Below are positions 39,612 to 51,439 of a DNA stretch of 64,000 nt, piece after piece (position 1 is the stretch's first letter; the number at the start of each line of letters is the position of its first letter). Source of the stretch: Rhizomucor pusillus (lineage: Eukaryota; Mucoromycota; Mucoromycetes; Mucorales; Lichtheimiaceae); contig FWWN02000665.1 in assembly GCA_900175165.2 (NCBI GenBank), forward strand, positions 1-64,000, read 5' to 3'. A program made the position numbers and the translations under genes. The notes beneath the pieces were generated by a model. The model saw only the letters and a program-made list of their open reading frames with translations, was not told where the DNA came from and did not search any database.

Positions 39612-42600
39612 TTAGGATGAACCGACGGCCGTAGCATGGACAGCCGCCTCGTTGCGATACTGAGCAAGCAGAGCTAGCCTTCGAAGTCTTGTCAATTTAA
39701 GCTACAAATAAGCAACCGTTAGAAACGGTAACACAGCAACGCAGGTGTATGAACATACCCAGGCTGGAAGGTAGATAGTTAGTTCCGTCTTGCGAGGCGC
39801 TGGAATCTCGTAAGGATTTGTGGTATCATCTAGAGAAACCGAGTCAAGCAGTAAAACGTCGCTCTTGTCTGCGTTTGCAACGCGATCCGCCACAGCTTTC
39901 ACAATTTCTGGTCGCATAGGATTCTACAGGGCATATGTAAGTATGTACTAGGAGGACACAAACGTTGCATTTACACCTACTTCGTAATCAGCTGCCTGAT
40001 ATTGCGTTATCAATTTCTGGATTTGTGTTGGAGAAAGAATCCAGCACATATCGAATAGATGATCCACATCTTCGATTGTGGCCTAACATACATGCTTGTT
40101 AAAAGTTCTATTCTATATCCAGTTTTCAACGTGTATCCAATAGATACCTTTTTGCTTTGCAATAGCTTTGCAGCCTGTAGCAAATGCTCCAGTTGCAGAG
40201 TACCTTCTGGCATCTCGTGGCTCTTGCACCATTCTTCAAGACGTGTGCAGTTGTACTGGATTTGCATCGCTGGATAACGTTTGTATTAGTAAGTACAAGA
40301 TCCTACTAATTGCTTTGTATACTACTACTTGCCTCGCTTCCACGATGAGAAGTTCTTGCGCATAAGCAGGTCGTTGAAAGAAGTGACGCCAATAAGCTTG
40401 AGCAATTCCGTCATAACTTGGTTGGCAACAGCGCGTTCCATGTAGTAGCACTTCATGGTTCTCCAAATTCTGTTCAAGAAATTAAGCAAATCATCCATGG
40501 TAAAAGATTGCTGCGCTCCAGCTGCTGCGCTCTTGCTGAAGAAACGACCCGTATCTCGAGAAACGAAACCAGGAAGAGACTGGCCTTCTATAATTGCAGG
40601 TATCACCATCTTGTTGGCACGTCTTTTGAGTTCTTTCATCCAGGCATGGAATATGGTATCTTCAAGTGCTTGCAATTCGTATTTCAAAGTTTCAAGCAGC
40701 TTTCCAAAATCGTGAGCGTGTCCTTTGCGTTTAGTAGAGCTGGATCGCACATCGCGCTCGTGGTCGTGTTCTGCTTTTGTTATAAGCGAGAACAATTCAT
40801 GCGTGTTGGTCAACCAGAAAGCACAGGGAGTCATTGCTTGGTCGCCCGTCAAGCTCTACGTATATTTATTTTCAAATAAAGAAAGGTCTCGTTAGTAAAC
40901 GATGTGTTGCCTAGATGATCCTGCAGGTACTTACAAGACATTGTTTCTGTATAGTATCCATAACGTTAAACAGCAACCGTTCAGATTCCTGCATACGGCC
41001 ATGCTGCCACATCTCAGTGACGCACAAGCCGATAGTATGCGCCGGGAAGAAGACTTCTTTTTGTGATGGTGGATTCTGCAGACTAGGCAACGGCATTCGA
41101 AGTCTTGTGATAAGACCTTCCATGATTTCTTCCTGAAGACCTTCCTCCTCATGCAGAATCCTGGCCACCTATGTAGATAAAAATCGTTAAGCTTGTATTC
41201 ACCAATGTACGTATCATCAACACTAACCTCTTCCTCTGGATGATCTCCTATGTCCTCAGAAAAGCTGTTGCTTCTTGGTCCACGCAGATTGCTAAACTGA
41301 TGAATGGACGTTGGTCGCGGCATCTTTGCGGGCAGATCAGGTCTGGTTGCATCCGTCGGAGACTTTGGCCCTTTGGATACAGTATCAAGGGTGCTGTAGC
41401 GGCGTGCAATCTTGGTGGCTGACGGACCACTCTGCAATCGACTGGGTGGCCGAGGCTTTGGTGCTTCAGTCTCTTCTGCGTCCTTATCAACAGGCGACTC
41501 TGTGCGTTTGATAGGCGAAGGAGAGAGACGTCGCGCAGTTCCATTGCTCCTACTGGGTGCCAAGGTGGGAGCACTGGCGCCCGATTGTTGCCGTCGTGGT
41601 TGGTTAATAAGTTGAGCGAGTTGTGCTTTTAGAGCCGACACTTGACTTCTCAGCTCTACAAGCTCGTTTTCATCTGGTGCACTCTTGGCCTTTTCGGTGG
41701 CCTCCTCCAAAGCTTTTTGAAGTCTACTGTTTTCATTCTTCTGGCTGGTCAACTCTTGATTCAGCTGCGATACATCTCGTTCCAAAGTTTTGATCTTGTC
41801 CAAGGAAATACGATGTTCAGCTTCGACCTTTTCCTTTTGCTGCTTGAGTTCATCCCATTGGTCTTGCGGGACGGTGGGTTCCTGGAGCTTCGACTCCAAC
41901 GTCTTGTTTTTCTTTTCTAGTTTTTCGTGTTTCTCCATCCAGGTACGAATTTGGGCTTCTAGCTGCGTAGAGCGATCGTTTGCGGCTTTACAATCTTCTT
42001 TGAGACCAGTGATCGTCTGTGTGAGCTCCACGATTTTGTTTTCCAGCTGGTAAGATATCTCCTTAAAGTGATGAGCAGAACGTGCTTCATTTCGTAGTTC
42101 AATAAAGCCCTTGCGGGCAATGCGACGGCGGATGCAAGACTGCAGTTGAATAATGAATGCAGCTTTGGCCTGCATCTGTTTTCTTGCAAACCTACACAGC
42201 ATAAAGTCAGTTTTGGATAAAAAGGCATCTTGATAAACAGGCTCTTACCAGCCGCGCACCAGCCGCTGTATCTGCAATGCAGCGTGATTTTCGCGCAAGA
42301 CAACCAAGGTACGTTGTCCAATATGCTTTCGGATAGCTAATGGGAAAATTAGTTGTCTACAACATGCGGTTGATTAGAAAATAGATCATGTACCTGTTTG
42401 TAAGGACAGAACAAAACCGAGTTGCGCAAGATATGCCTTGCGTGCGGAGTACCGGCGCCAAGCTGTTTGAATCTTGAGAGCAGCTCGTTCTTGTCGAAAA
42501 TGCTGAAGACAGCTCTGGGCAGCCTTTTTGCGTGCAATACACTGTAGTTGGAGTGCCAAGCTACGAATGCGCAGATATCTCGTTCGGCAGATGTATCGTC

Positions 42601-45590
42601 TAATATTCTTTTGTATGAGCGTAGCGCAGTAATTGAATCTATCTGCGCGCAGTTTCTCCATATATGCCAGCTGGAACAAACGTTGATGTCAGTTTCCCTG
42701 CGATAATGGTTGTAAAAGCAACAATTAAACAAACCTGGCCAGCCCGGAAGAATATCTTGGTCGTTCCGACTTGATACTTGTCCTTATCTTTGATACATGT
42801 ATCCAGGATCAAATTACAGAGAGCGGGGATATCGGATGCGTCCTTGTTATCCCAGTGCTTGGATGATACGAGAGCATAGTACCGATCCGCAAACTCTTCA
42901 AACGTCCATCGCGAAGGGTAACCAGCGCAGCTGATGCGAATTGTCTCCAAAACACCGCAAGCTCGTAGTTGAGATAATACCATAAGTGGTTCAAAAACCC
43001 AGGCCGTCTTTGCCTCGTTCGGCTTGATACAACGAATGTAGTGGACATTGGTGCTTCCAACGGTCTCCATAAGATTGATAAGAGATAGCTAGGATGCATC
43101 TAAAGTCACTAAAAACTGACCAAATGTAAGATGGTGAGTAGTATTACCTTGAAAATAGAACCCAGAGTAGGTTTTCTAAACGAGGTACTTATCCGCTTAT
43201 TGTCTGCCTATAAAAAGTTTTTAATTCTCACGTTTTAACAAACTTATAGCGTTGTAGTTACAAACCGTTGGCGATGTAGGGTTGTTTGCGGATGCACGGT
43301 TGAGTACATCTTTCAAGAAGTCGAATTCCGAGGTCTGCAGCAAAGCAAGGTGCTCATCTGGCACTGTATCCTTGTTCTTATCCAAGAATCCTTCCGACTC
43401 GTATTGTACGTCGTGAGCGTAGTGTGCAATGATAAAAGCACTGTCGCCAAATCGAGGCTTTTTGAAGAAATTCTTGAAGGTCGCGTTGGAAAAGTTTTGA
43501 TACAGTTTCTGGCAAAAACCTTGGTCTGTTCCTGCTGGAAGTCGCGATTCCTATTGCAAAGCGGATCAGCACAAGACGTAACTTCAAATTGGTGTAGTTT
43601 TCCGGAGATCTACTTGCCTCATCCAGCAGAGATAGAACACCGAGCTTGCTTTCAATGAGCTCAATGCATTTTTGGTTGTCTGTGAACTCGATAAAGTTCC
43701 AATTTATCTTTTCACGGACATATTCCTCCTGCTCCAACTTGAAAACATGCTGGTTGAACTGTAAGCAGAGCAGTCGTTAGCTTTCAGCATATCAACGAGT
43801 TTAGTACAACTGCGTACCTGTTGCTGCAGTTTTTCGTTGGCATAGTTGATACAAAATTGCTCAAAAGAGTTCTTCTTAAAGTGTTCAAAACCGTAGATAT
43901 CCAAAACACCAATGAATGTTGTTACGTTCTGTGAGTCTTTGCAAGCTAGGCTGTCGTTGATTACGCCGACAAGCCATTCAAACAAGTTGGCGTAAACATA
44001 TTTAGCAACCGAATCCTTGACAGTTACTGCTTGGGCTGGAGTCAAGTTGGTCACAATCTTTTCCGATCTAGTTACGATCTGTTTTCGGATGATCCACTTG
44101 CGGAACTCGGACGAATTGATGCCCATGAGCCTCGTTGCCACGAGCAACGCGGCGTCATCCTCAGCAAGCATAGCGTCGGCCCTGCCAGTAACCTGGATGT
44201 TACCAATATGCAGCAGAGCCGCCAGGAGACGGAAGATTTTCCATTGCAGCTGCACAGATAAGCCTACAGTTGAAAGTGCTCGCTGTGTTGCCTCAAACTC
44301 TGCAACATCGTCGACGTTTGGAATCGTGCCTGTTCCACTTTGATTCAAATAATGGAAATTTGTATAGTCGCCAAGTTCGAATTCGCGTTTTTCAGAAAGC
44401 GGTGCTCCTGCACAGAGCTATGTCGACTTTGTAAGAGATAAAAAGTACTTCAATTATGTCAAATATATAATTTCACCAACCTGATAAAATATATGATAGT
44501 TGCGTTCGGTTGCTGGCTGGAATATCAAGCGAGATCGTTCAAGTAGATACGTCCTAATTTTGGCACCAACAATGTTGGCTCCATTATCAAACTGAATCTC
44601 TATGTATTTCCCAAAACGCGAACTGTTGTCATTGCGTGTAGTTTTGGCGTTGCCAAATGCTTCCATGATAGGGTTTGTGGCTGTATTTTTTTTGCGTTGC
44701 ATCAGATTGCCTGGTTCTGTGTAACTCTTACACTTTCACAACTTGCCCAAGATCTGCTCTTCGACTTCCGTCATTGCGCCGTTCGCTTTTTTCTTCTTGC
44801 CCAGCGACTCTTGATCATCGGCGGTCGCGAAATATCGCATGATATATTTTGCGCTGACTGTTTTGCCAGCACCGCTGAAAATTCCGGTGGCATTAGCTTG
44901 AATGATAACTCTTTCCTCCTACCTTGTATCATGTACATACCTTTCACCAGAGACAACGATCGTCTGGTTCATTTTCTCGTGTATCATGCATCTGTACGCA
45001 TCCTCTGCTATCGCAAAAAGATGCGGTTCCAGCTCTCCACGTCTCTTTCCGGAATATTGCTGTACGATATCGGGATCATACAGCGCAACTCGATCGAATG
45101 GGTTGACGGCAATGAGGACAATGCCGGAATATGTATATATCAGTCTTTGCACGTAGCGTGTCCTGATGGTATTGAGCACTGTGTATCTTGCATTAATATC
45201 AAAAGGTGTAGTAGGCTCTCGGGAATGCATATATTGCTAACCTGACGGCTCGTTCAAGTGACTCAAGTTTGTTAGGTCGTCAGTGTACTCCATTTTCGGT
45301 GGATTTCGTAGAGGTGGGAGAGAATCTCCACCATTCTTTTCTATCGCTGCCACTGAGTCTTCGAACACATATTCCTAGCAAGTATCAAGACGATCAGCAA
45401 GACCGTATATCTGCAATGGACGCGTAAAAGATACCTTGCCGTCTGCATCGCCTTGAAAGACCAGTCGCACTTTGCCGTCTTGCACTGTGTTGGATACACA
45501 GGTCGCTGATACCCAAGCTTCCTCCTTGTCGGCGAACCATGCCTTGGTTCCCGGCGTGTATACTTCAACTGCCTGAAGCGTAGCCGCCAT
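39612..45590 (-). CDS. MYO2: Class V myosin heavy chain
   Basis: A multi-exon gene (15 or more introns) of about 1,600 aa, starting at ATG 45590. An SH3-like start ([16 protein letters not shown]) leads into the motor: P-loop split by an intron as [21 protein letters not shown], switch I region [20 protein letters not shown], switch II/relay [20 protein letters not shown], and actin-binding and converter parts ([17 protein letters not shown]). A lever arm with about six IQ motifs follows ([40 protein letters not shown]). Then come a coiled coil, a Ser/Pro-rich linker and the DIL cargo-binding tail ([38 protein letters not shown]). It walks on actin cables carrying vesicles and organelles to sites of growth, plausibly on cables built by the nearby formin. 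Confidence 0.95.
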
Positions 45591-45928
45591 AACGCCTTAA
45601 TGTTTTCGTGCAAACGCGTGTGAGACCTTTTCTCCCCTCACGTCAGGCACTGACGTCTCTTTTATTCGTAGCCGTGACACTGCAGCGTACCTCTTTTGTT
45701 ACGGAAAGAAAGCAGTTGAGGAAGAAAAAAGGTCAAACGAGCAACTTGAAACAGGCGGCGACTCAACATTGGTTGTACAAACCTAACGCAAAGCGCGCGT
45801 GGTTCCAGGGCAAGCTGCAGTTGTCCTTTCCTTGTTCCAAAGCAATATTGCTGGAATGGGAGTATTCGAAATATAACATAACTGGTGACTTTACTCCTAT
45901 TATTTATTCTTGTACATCTATTCTTGTT
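45591..45928. other. Intergenic, myosin V promoter side and rhodanese 3' flank
   Basis: An open plus-strand frame starting near 45608 has no recognisable product and is probably chance. Nothing else seen. Confidence 0.5.
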
Positions 45929-46612
45929 CTAATCCTTTTGAACGTCAAAGCCTTCTTTCTTCCAAGCTACAAATCCACCTTTTAAGCTCTTGATATTGTC
46001 CTTGTTGTACCCCATACGAATAAGAGATTCAGCGGCCATGATACTTCGTAGTCCGCCGGCACAGTAGAGTACGATAGGTTTGTCAGATTCCGGAGGTACA
46101 ACATCTTCGACGGTCAGCTCCAAAACGCCGCGCGAAAGACAAACAGCGTTGGGGATCTATGCAGATCGACTCAATTTCAATAATTGCCCTTATAGGAATA
46201 TGCAGATGTATTTTTGATAGAGAGAGGGAGAGGGAGAGAGAGAGAGAGAAAGTACCTTTCCTGTTTTCTGCCACTCAGGTCCTTCGCGGACGTCGATAAT
46301 GATCGGCTGATGCTGAGCACCTGCAAGCTCGGTTTTCAGCTCGGATGGGCTGACTTCCTTTATCTGCAACGACTCTTTTGTCTGCTTAACAAGGTCAGAC
46401 CATCTACTCTGAGCAATAGAGGCCTAGCTTGCTGCTGTCAATCGGTTGTTGCAAATCGCGGCCTCACTAGCTCTGTTACTTACGACCGAGAAAGGGCGCA
46501 TGGCTGCTCGAGCAACGAGAAGCTTGGAAGTTGCCTAGACACGCTCCTTTAGCTTTACATGGGGCCATTCTCACATAGGAATGCATACTACCTGTCGGTA
46601 CATTGGTAGCAT
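45929..46612 (-). CDS. Mitochondrial rhodanese-domain protein, 155 aa
   Basis: Five short exons give 155 aa from ATG 46612. The first two (MLPMYRQ and ATSKLLVARAAMRPFSV) make a basic, acid-free amphipathic leader typical of a mitochondrial targeting sequence. The remainder is a single rhodanese domain: VSPSELKTEL, IIIDVREGPEWQKTGKIPNA, then the active-site loop LYCAGGLRS with the catalytic Cys at about residue 112, and LKGGFVAWKKEGF at the end. Single-domain rhodaneses transfer sulfane sulfur, for instance in mitochondrial sulfide metabolism; the substrate here is not shown. The intron before IPNA contains a long CT run beginning right at its 5' splice site. The HYPK gene lies 97 nt upstream on the same strand. 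Confidence 0.88.
46217..46252. repeat. GA/CT microsatellite in a rhodanese intron
   Basis: On the plus strand this is a nearly pure GAGAGAGGGAGAGGGAGAGA-type run. In the transcribed (minus) direction it reads as a CT tract starting just after the GTACTT donor of the intron. Confidence 0.9.
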
Positions 46613-46708
46613 CGCGAAAGGGTGAACAAACTGCTTCAAATATGGCGTGCGCGAGAGCACTGATGGACTTTTTGTGTCACGTAATCTCTCCCCGCAAAAA
46701 CACCTTTA

Positions 46709-47331
46709 TTACTTTTCTACCAGGTAACAGAGTGCGGATACTAGGTCTCCATTCTCCTTTCTCAATGCCTTTTCCGCTTCTACTCTTGAAACTTGCATTT
46801 GAGCAATCTGTATATACATCATTGTAAGTCACTTAGTAATGAATATCCTTAATCGAATAAATGGATACTTGCAATGAATTCTACATCCTTCTTGTTCAAT
46901 GGCGCTGCTCCTTGAGGTTTCGCACTAAACACGTATTTGTATCAATATATAAGAAAAGCCATCATCTTGGGAACTTGCAGCCTACGTACCTTGTCTTTTG
47001 CTTGTGACATTTTGCAGCATCTTGGAGGAACGTCAAGGACTATTTACGTATACATATCCATTGTACCAATAAATACGTTATTTGCCATTTGGTTACGTAG
47101 TTATCCTTTATTTACACTCACCTTGCCAAGTTTATTTGCATCAACTTGCCTCTGTGCAAGTTCTTCGTTGACGTAGTTTGTGACGTTTTTCATGTCTTTC
47201 TTTGCCTCACCCTTGACACCCGATCCCACTGGTTCAGAATCATCGACATCGTCGTCCGCCGCTGCTTTGGCTGACGATTGAGGAGAGCTGTTATGTTTGG
47301 ACACGGGCTTGTTGGGCGATGGCGTCGCCAT
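46709..47331 (-). CDS. HYPK: HYPK-like NatA-associated UBA protein
   Basis: Four short exons from ATG 47331 to TAA 46709-46711. The N-terminal part is Ser/Pro/Asp-rich (MATPSPNKPVSKHNSS ... ADDDVDDSEP). A helical segment follows (MKNVTNYVNEELAQRQVDA, then SLTFLQDAAKCHKQKT across an intron), with KPQGAAPLNKKDVEFIA. The C-terminal UBA-like domain is QMQVSRVEAEKALRKENGDL. This matches the layout of huntingtin-interacting protein K, a ribosome-associated partner and modulator of the NatA N-terminal acetyltransferase. The junction between the third and fourth exon is uncertain: the obvious donor after FIA is out of phase with the last exon, whereas a GTAGAA donor before VEF fits but shortens the UBA helix. 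Family identity is firmer than that exon boundary. Confidence 0.75.
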
Positions 47332-48557
47332 CCTTGAACTACGCTTGCTGTTGAGGAGGAGAATACTGGCGGAGCTACACGCAGTCTCTGTCGGCATTGA
47401 CGGCAGTCGGTGGCAACCGGTGCTAGCAGACCTGGCATCAATGCACCTTATATGCAAACGCGGATATCAAACAATTAATGGGACTAGCTTTCGTAGCAAT
47501 GCTTCAGATCAATTGCCGATATTCAAGATAGGAGATAAACCTCACTGAGTCAAATATAGTTTTCTAAAGTTGATGCCTGTATGTCACGACGATACATAGT
47601 TACATATTGGGCTAATCCACAACTCACTAGAATATGCTTTTTTCTCGCTTGGAACGTGAAAGAAGTCCTAAGCATTATCTCAAGCAAATGATTTCAATGG
47701 ATTGAAATATTATTCATGATTTAGATACTCGTGGAAAAGCCGGAGATGTGTAATATGCAAGATTAACACGGCCATAGCCGCGCTCTTGCTCGTGCAGTGA
47801 TCCTGCTGATTCGCTGGGTTCATGAAATGATTGTGCCACGAAAATCCGCTCTTCTCAGGATCTGGAAGCGGGTAGATACAGTAAGCAAGCACACAAGTCC
47901 CGTCTGCCTATCAGACGCTGCTATGTAATCAAATCGAGCGGAATTAAATGCTACATACCATTTTTCCAGATCTTCGATTCCCCGCCCGAATGTCATAACC
48001 AGAGGTGTCACAAAGCAGAAGCATGAAGAACTTCCGTATTGACTGTTAGCCACTACTATTCTAGCTGGCTAGCTAGCTGCTGCTGCAGGTCCAGTTATAT
48101 TTGTTTGTTTTCATCGCCTTGGTCGCACGTAACAAGCACATGCAAGCGTTCGCTGACTACAGAAAGTCGCATGGTTCGGACATCTGAGACAAAGCAGAGC
48201 GCGCTCCTTAGTCTGCAATTGTATGCGGCGATGGTGTAGCAGCAGTCATGCAAAGCAAAGTTTTACATCACCCGACCTTGCTGGGCACCTAGCAGCCAAT
48301 GAGCTCCGGCTTATTCAGCAGCGGCCCACGCTGACAAGCAAACCTGCGCAGACGATGGGAACCTGTGTGCTCGCAAAGTCACCGGGTGCTGTGTCTCAAA
48401 TAGATATCGTCGATCGACAGTATCGTCTGTGCCAGGATTAAAACATGACGGATGGAAAAAACTCTAGCCGGACCTATATAAGAATGGCAAACATGTATCT
48501 GCTATGTAGGCTCCACAGTCTTTCAATCAACTCCCTGCTCTTTTTTCTACTCTACGG
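47332..48557. other. Intergenic between divergent HYPK and catalase
   Basis: About 1.2 kb. On the minus strand two open stretches (48053-47960 and 47890-47710) are separated by a plausible 55-nt GT-AG segment, but no ATG start or family was found. The right end is the catalase promoter. Confidence 0.4.
48475..48482 (+). promoter_or_regulatory. TATA box of the catalase gene
   Basis: TATATAAG lies 76 nt before the catalase ATG, followed by a pyrimidine-rich stretch (TCTTTCAATC to CTCCCTGCTC) suitable as a start-site region. It is the only TATA box in the window I consider strong. Confidence 0.6.
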
Positions 48558-51228
48558 ATGAAAGCCGGTTCGCTTCTCGGAATTGTTGCAAGCGTTGCAC
48601 TCTTGCTCCAGCAGCAAGTAGCTTTTGCTGAAGAAACATGCGCTTTTCAAAACCCTGTTGGTGATAACAGCGAAGATGCGAAAGCCGCCCAGCTCAAGGC
48701 TTTCACGCGCAACGACGCTGGCACTCAAGAAACTACGAACTTTGGTCAGCTTGTAAACAACACGGACAGTTTGAAGGCTGGTTTGCGCGGCCCTACACTG
48801 CTTGAAGACTTTATGATGCGTGAAAAGATCATGCACTTTGGTACGTATTATTGTATCTAAACCTTCAATTGATTTTGTATTTATTGTAACCATGCAATTA
48901 TCTTTCGTGTAGACCATGAACGAATTCCCGAGCGCGCGGTACACGCTCGAGGTGTCGGTGCCCACGGCTACTTTGAACCCTACGCTGACTGGGGCAACAT
49001 CACCGCTGCCAAGTTCTTGCGTGAACCTGGCAAAAGAACGCCGGTCTTTGTGCGATTCTCGACCGTGCTTGGTTCCCGTGGCTCGCCTGACACTGTTCGC
49101 GACGTTCGCGGTTTTGCTACTCGGTTCTACACCGAGGAGGGTTTGTGGGATCTAGGCAAGTTTTTAATTCTTTTTTCGGTGTAGACAGAAACTTTATTCT
49201 TTTTTTCGAGTGCAAGAACTTATAACCGCGTTGTATATAGTCGGAAACGCCATTGCACCGTTCTTTGTACAGGGTAAGCTTCCCGATGATAGGATTTGCT
49301 GCTTATCCGTGGTGAACATTTGCTGATGACCACTGCTATTTTACATAGACGGTATCAAGTTCCCAGACTTGATCCACGCTGGCAAACCAGAGCCAGACAA
49401 GGAAGTTCCTCAAGCCGGTACAGCTCACGAAACTGCCTATGATTTCTTCGCCGAATTCCCAGAAACTTTGCACACTGTTTTCTGGGCTCTCTCTGGTCGC
49501 GGTATTCCGAGAAGTTTCCGTCAAGTTGAAGGTTTTGGTGTCCATACGTAAGTCTGGATAAACCGATTGCGTTGCTGCCCATTTTGCTAACTCCAGACCA
49601 CCAGATTCCGATTAATCAACGAGGAAGGCAAGTCTGTGTTTGTCAAGTTCCACTGGAAACCTCTCCAGGGTCTCTCCAACCTTGTTTGGGTGAGTTATTT
49701 AAAACAGTCGTTAGTAACTCTATGTCAGTAAGCTAATATATAAATCAATCGTTTTGAACAGGATGAAGCGCAGAAGATAGCTGGAAAGGATATCGATTTC
49801 CACAGAAACGATCTGGTGAGTCTTGGACATGGACAAAGAAAAATGTTCACCGAATTGTGATTAACTATTCTTGTTATACGCTCAGTATACTGCTATTGAG
49901 CGTGGCGACTATCCAGAATGGGAACTCGGTGTACAGATCATACCTGAGGAAGACGAAGACAAGTTTGACTTTGATCTCTTGGACCCTACCAAGATTGTTC
50001 CCGAGTCTTTGGTTCCTGTGACGCGTATCGGCAAGATGGTATTAAACCGCAACGTTAACAACTACTTTTCGGAGACGGAGCAAGTTACCTTCCACCCTGG
50101 TCACATTGTTCGCGGTATTGGCTTTACCAACGATCCTTTGCTTCAAGGCCGTCTGTTCAGTTACTTGGACACACAGTTGAACCGTATGAACTCGGCCAAT
50201 TTCATGCAAATCCCCATCAACCGACCTATCAACGCTGTGCACAATAACCAGGTAAATTTCAATAGGCCTGACTTTCATTGTTACCATTCCCGTAACTTAA
50301 CCATGGTATTTCTTGTAAAAAGAGGGACGGCTACCTCCAAATGAACACGTTTATCGGCAATGTCGCCTACCACCCGAATGGTCTCCAACGTAACACGCCT
50401 TCGATGGTCGACCCTGACCAAGGTGGATACATTGACTATCCGGAGGAAATCCATGGCAAAAAGCAACGTGGACGCAGCGCCAAATTCTTTGATTACTACT
50501 CGCAAGCTCAACTGTTCTACAACTCTCTGACCCCGGCTGAGAAGCAACAGATGATCGATGGTCTCCGCTTCGAGATAGGCAAGTCCAAGTCGCTGGACGT
50601 TCGCAAGCGTATGATCAATGTCATCAATCATGTCGATAACGACCTTGCTCGTCGTATCGCTAAGTCTATCAATGTCCCCTTGCCCGAAAAAATTGTCGAG
50701 AACAAGAACCAGACGTCCACTGGTCTTTCCATTGAATTGTATCCCAAACCTGACAACATTCGCACCCGCACGGTCGCTATTCTGACAGCTCCAGGTACCA
50801 ATACCGAAGAAGCTAAGGCCATGTATGACTATCTTGCTTCGGAAGGTGCCTACGTTGACTATGTCGGTGTTAACCTCGGTGATCAAGGCGGTCTGAACAT
50901 TACTGCTACGTATCTGCATACCTCGTCTGTCCTTTACGATGCTCTCTACGTCCCCGGCGGTGAAAAGGGTATCAAGGTCTTGTCAGACAATGTGAGCGAG
51001 TTCCCGTACGATGAACCCAAGGTCTTTGTTCTCGATGCCTATCGCCACGGAAAGCCTATTGCAGCTTCCAGCGAAGGTGTCAAGTTTATCAACTCTGCCG
51101 TCAATATGGATATCCAAGACAAGGACGGTGTAGTCACTGGGTCCGCTGGCAGCGACCTCCAAACAGAATTCAAGAAAGCGCTCATCCAGCAGCGATTCTG
51201 GTCACGATTGCCGCTTGATCGTGACTAA
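48558..51228 (+). CDS. Secreted large-subunit catalase with C-terminal DJ-1/PfpI-like domain
   Basis: A multi-exon gene of about 725 aa, much longer than small-subunit catalases (about 500). It starts with a signal peptide ([19 protein letters not shown] ... AFAEE). The haem core has the distal His in [12 protein letters not shown], the distal Asn in [12 protein letters not shown], and the proximal Tyr in [13 protein letters not shown]. After the catalase fold a flavodoxin-like domain of about 150 residues follows ([35 protein letters not shown]), the mark of large-subunit catalases. The intron between WDL and VGN uses a GC donor (GCAAGT at 49156) and ends at 49240. It should destroy hydrogen peroxide outside the cell or in the secretory path, probably as a tetramer. 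Confidence 0.95.
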
Positions 51229-51439
51229 AGTATATAGAATATCTCTTAGGAGTTAATGGTAACGATAATGATAATAATAAACATTCATTTTCGTAATTCA
51301 CAGTTATCATCCCAGTCCTACGTATATGGACATCATCGTGAGCCAAGAGAGAAAGAAAAAGGAAATGCATCTTTATCAGAGAACAAGAGATAAAGATATT
51401 GCAGGATGGTATTGTAAATCAAAGTGTAGTAGCACCCTT

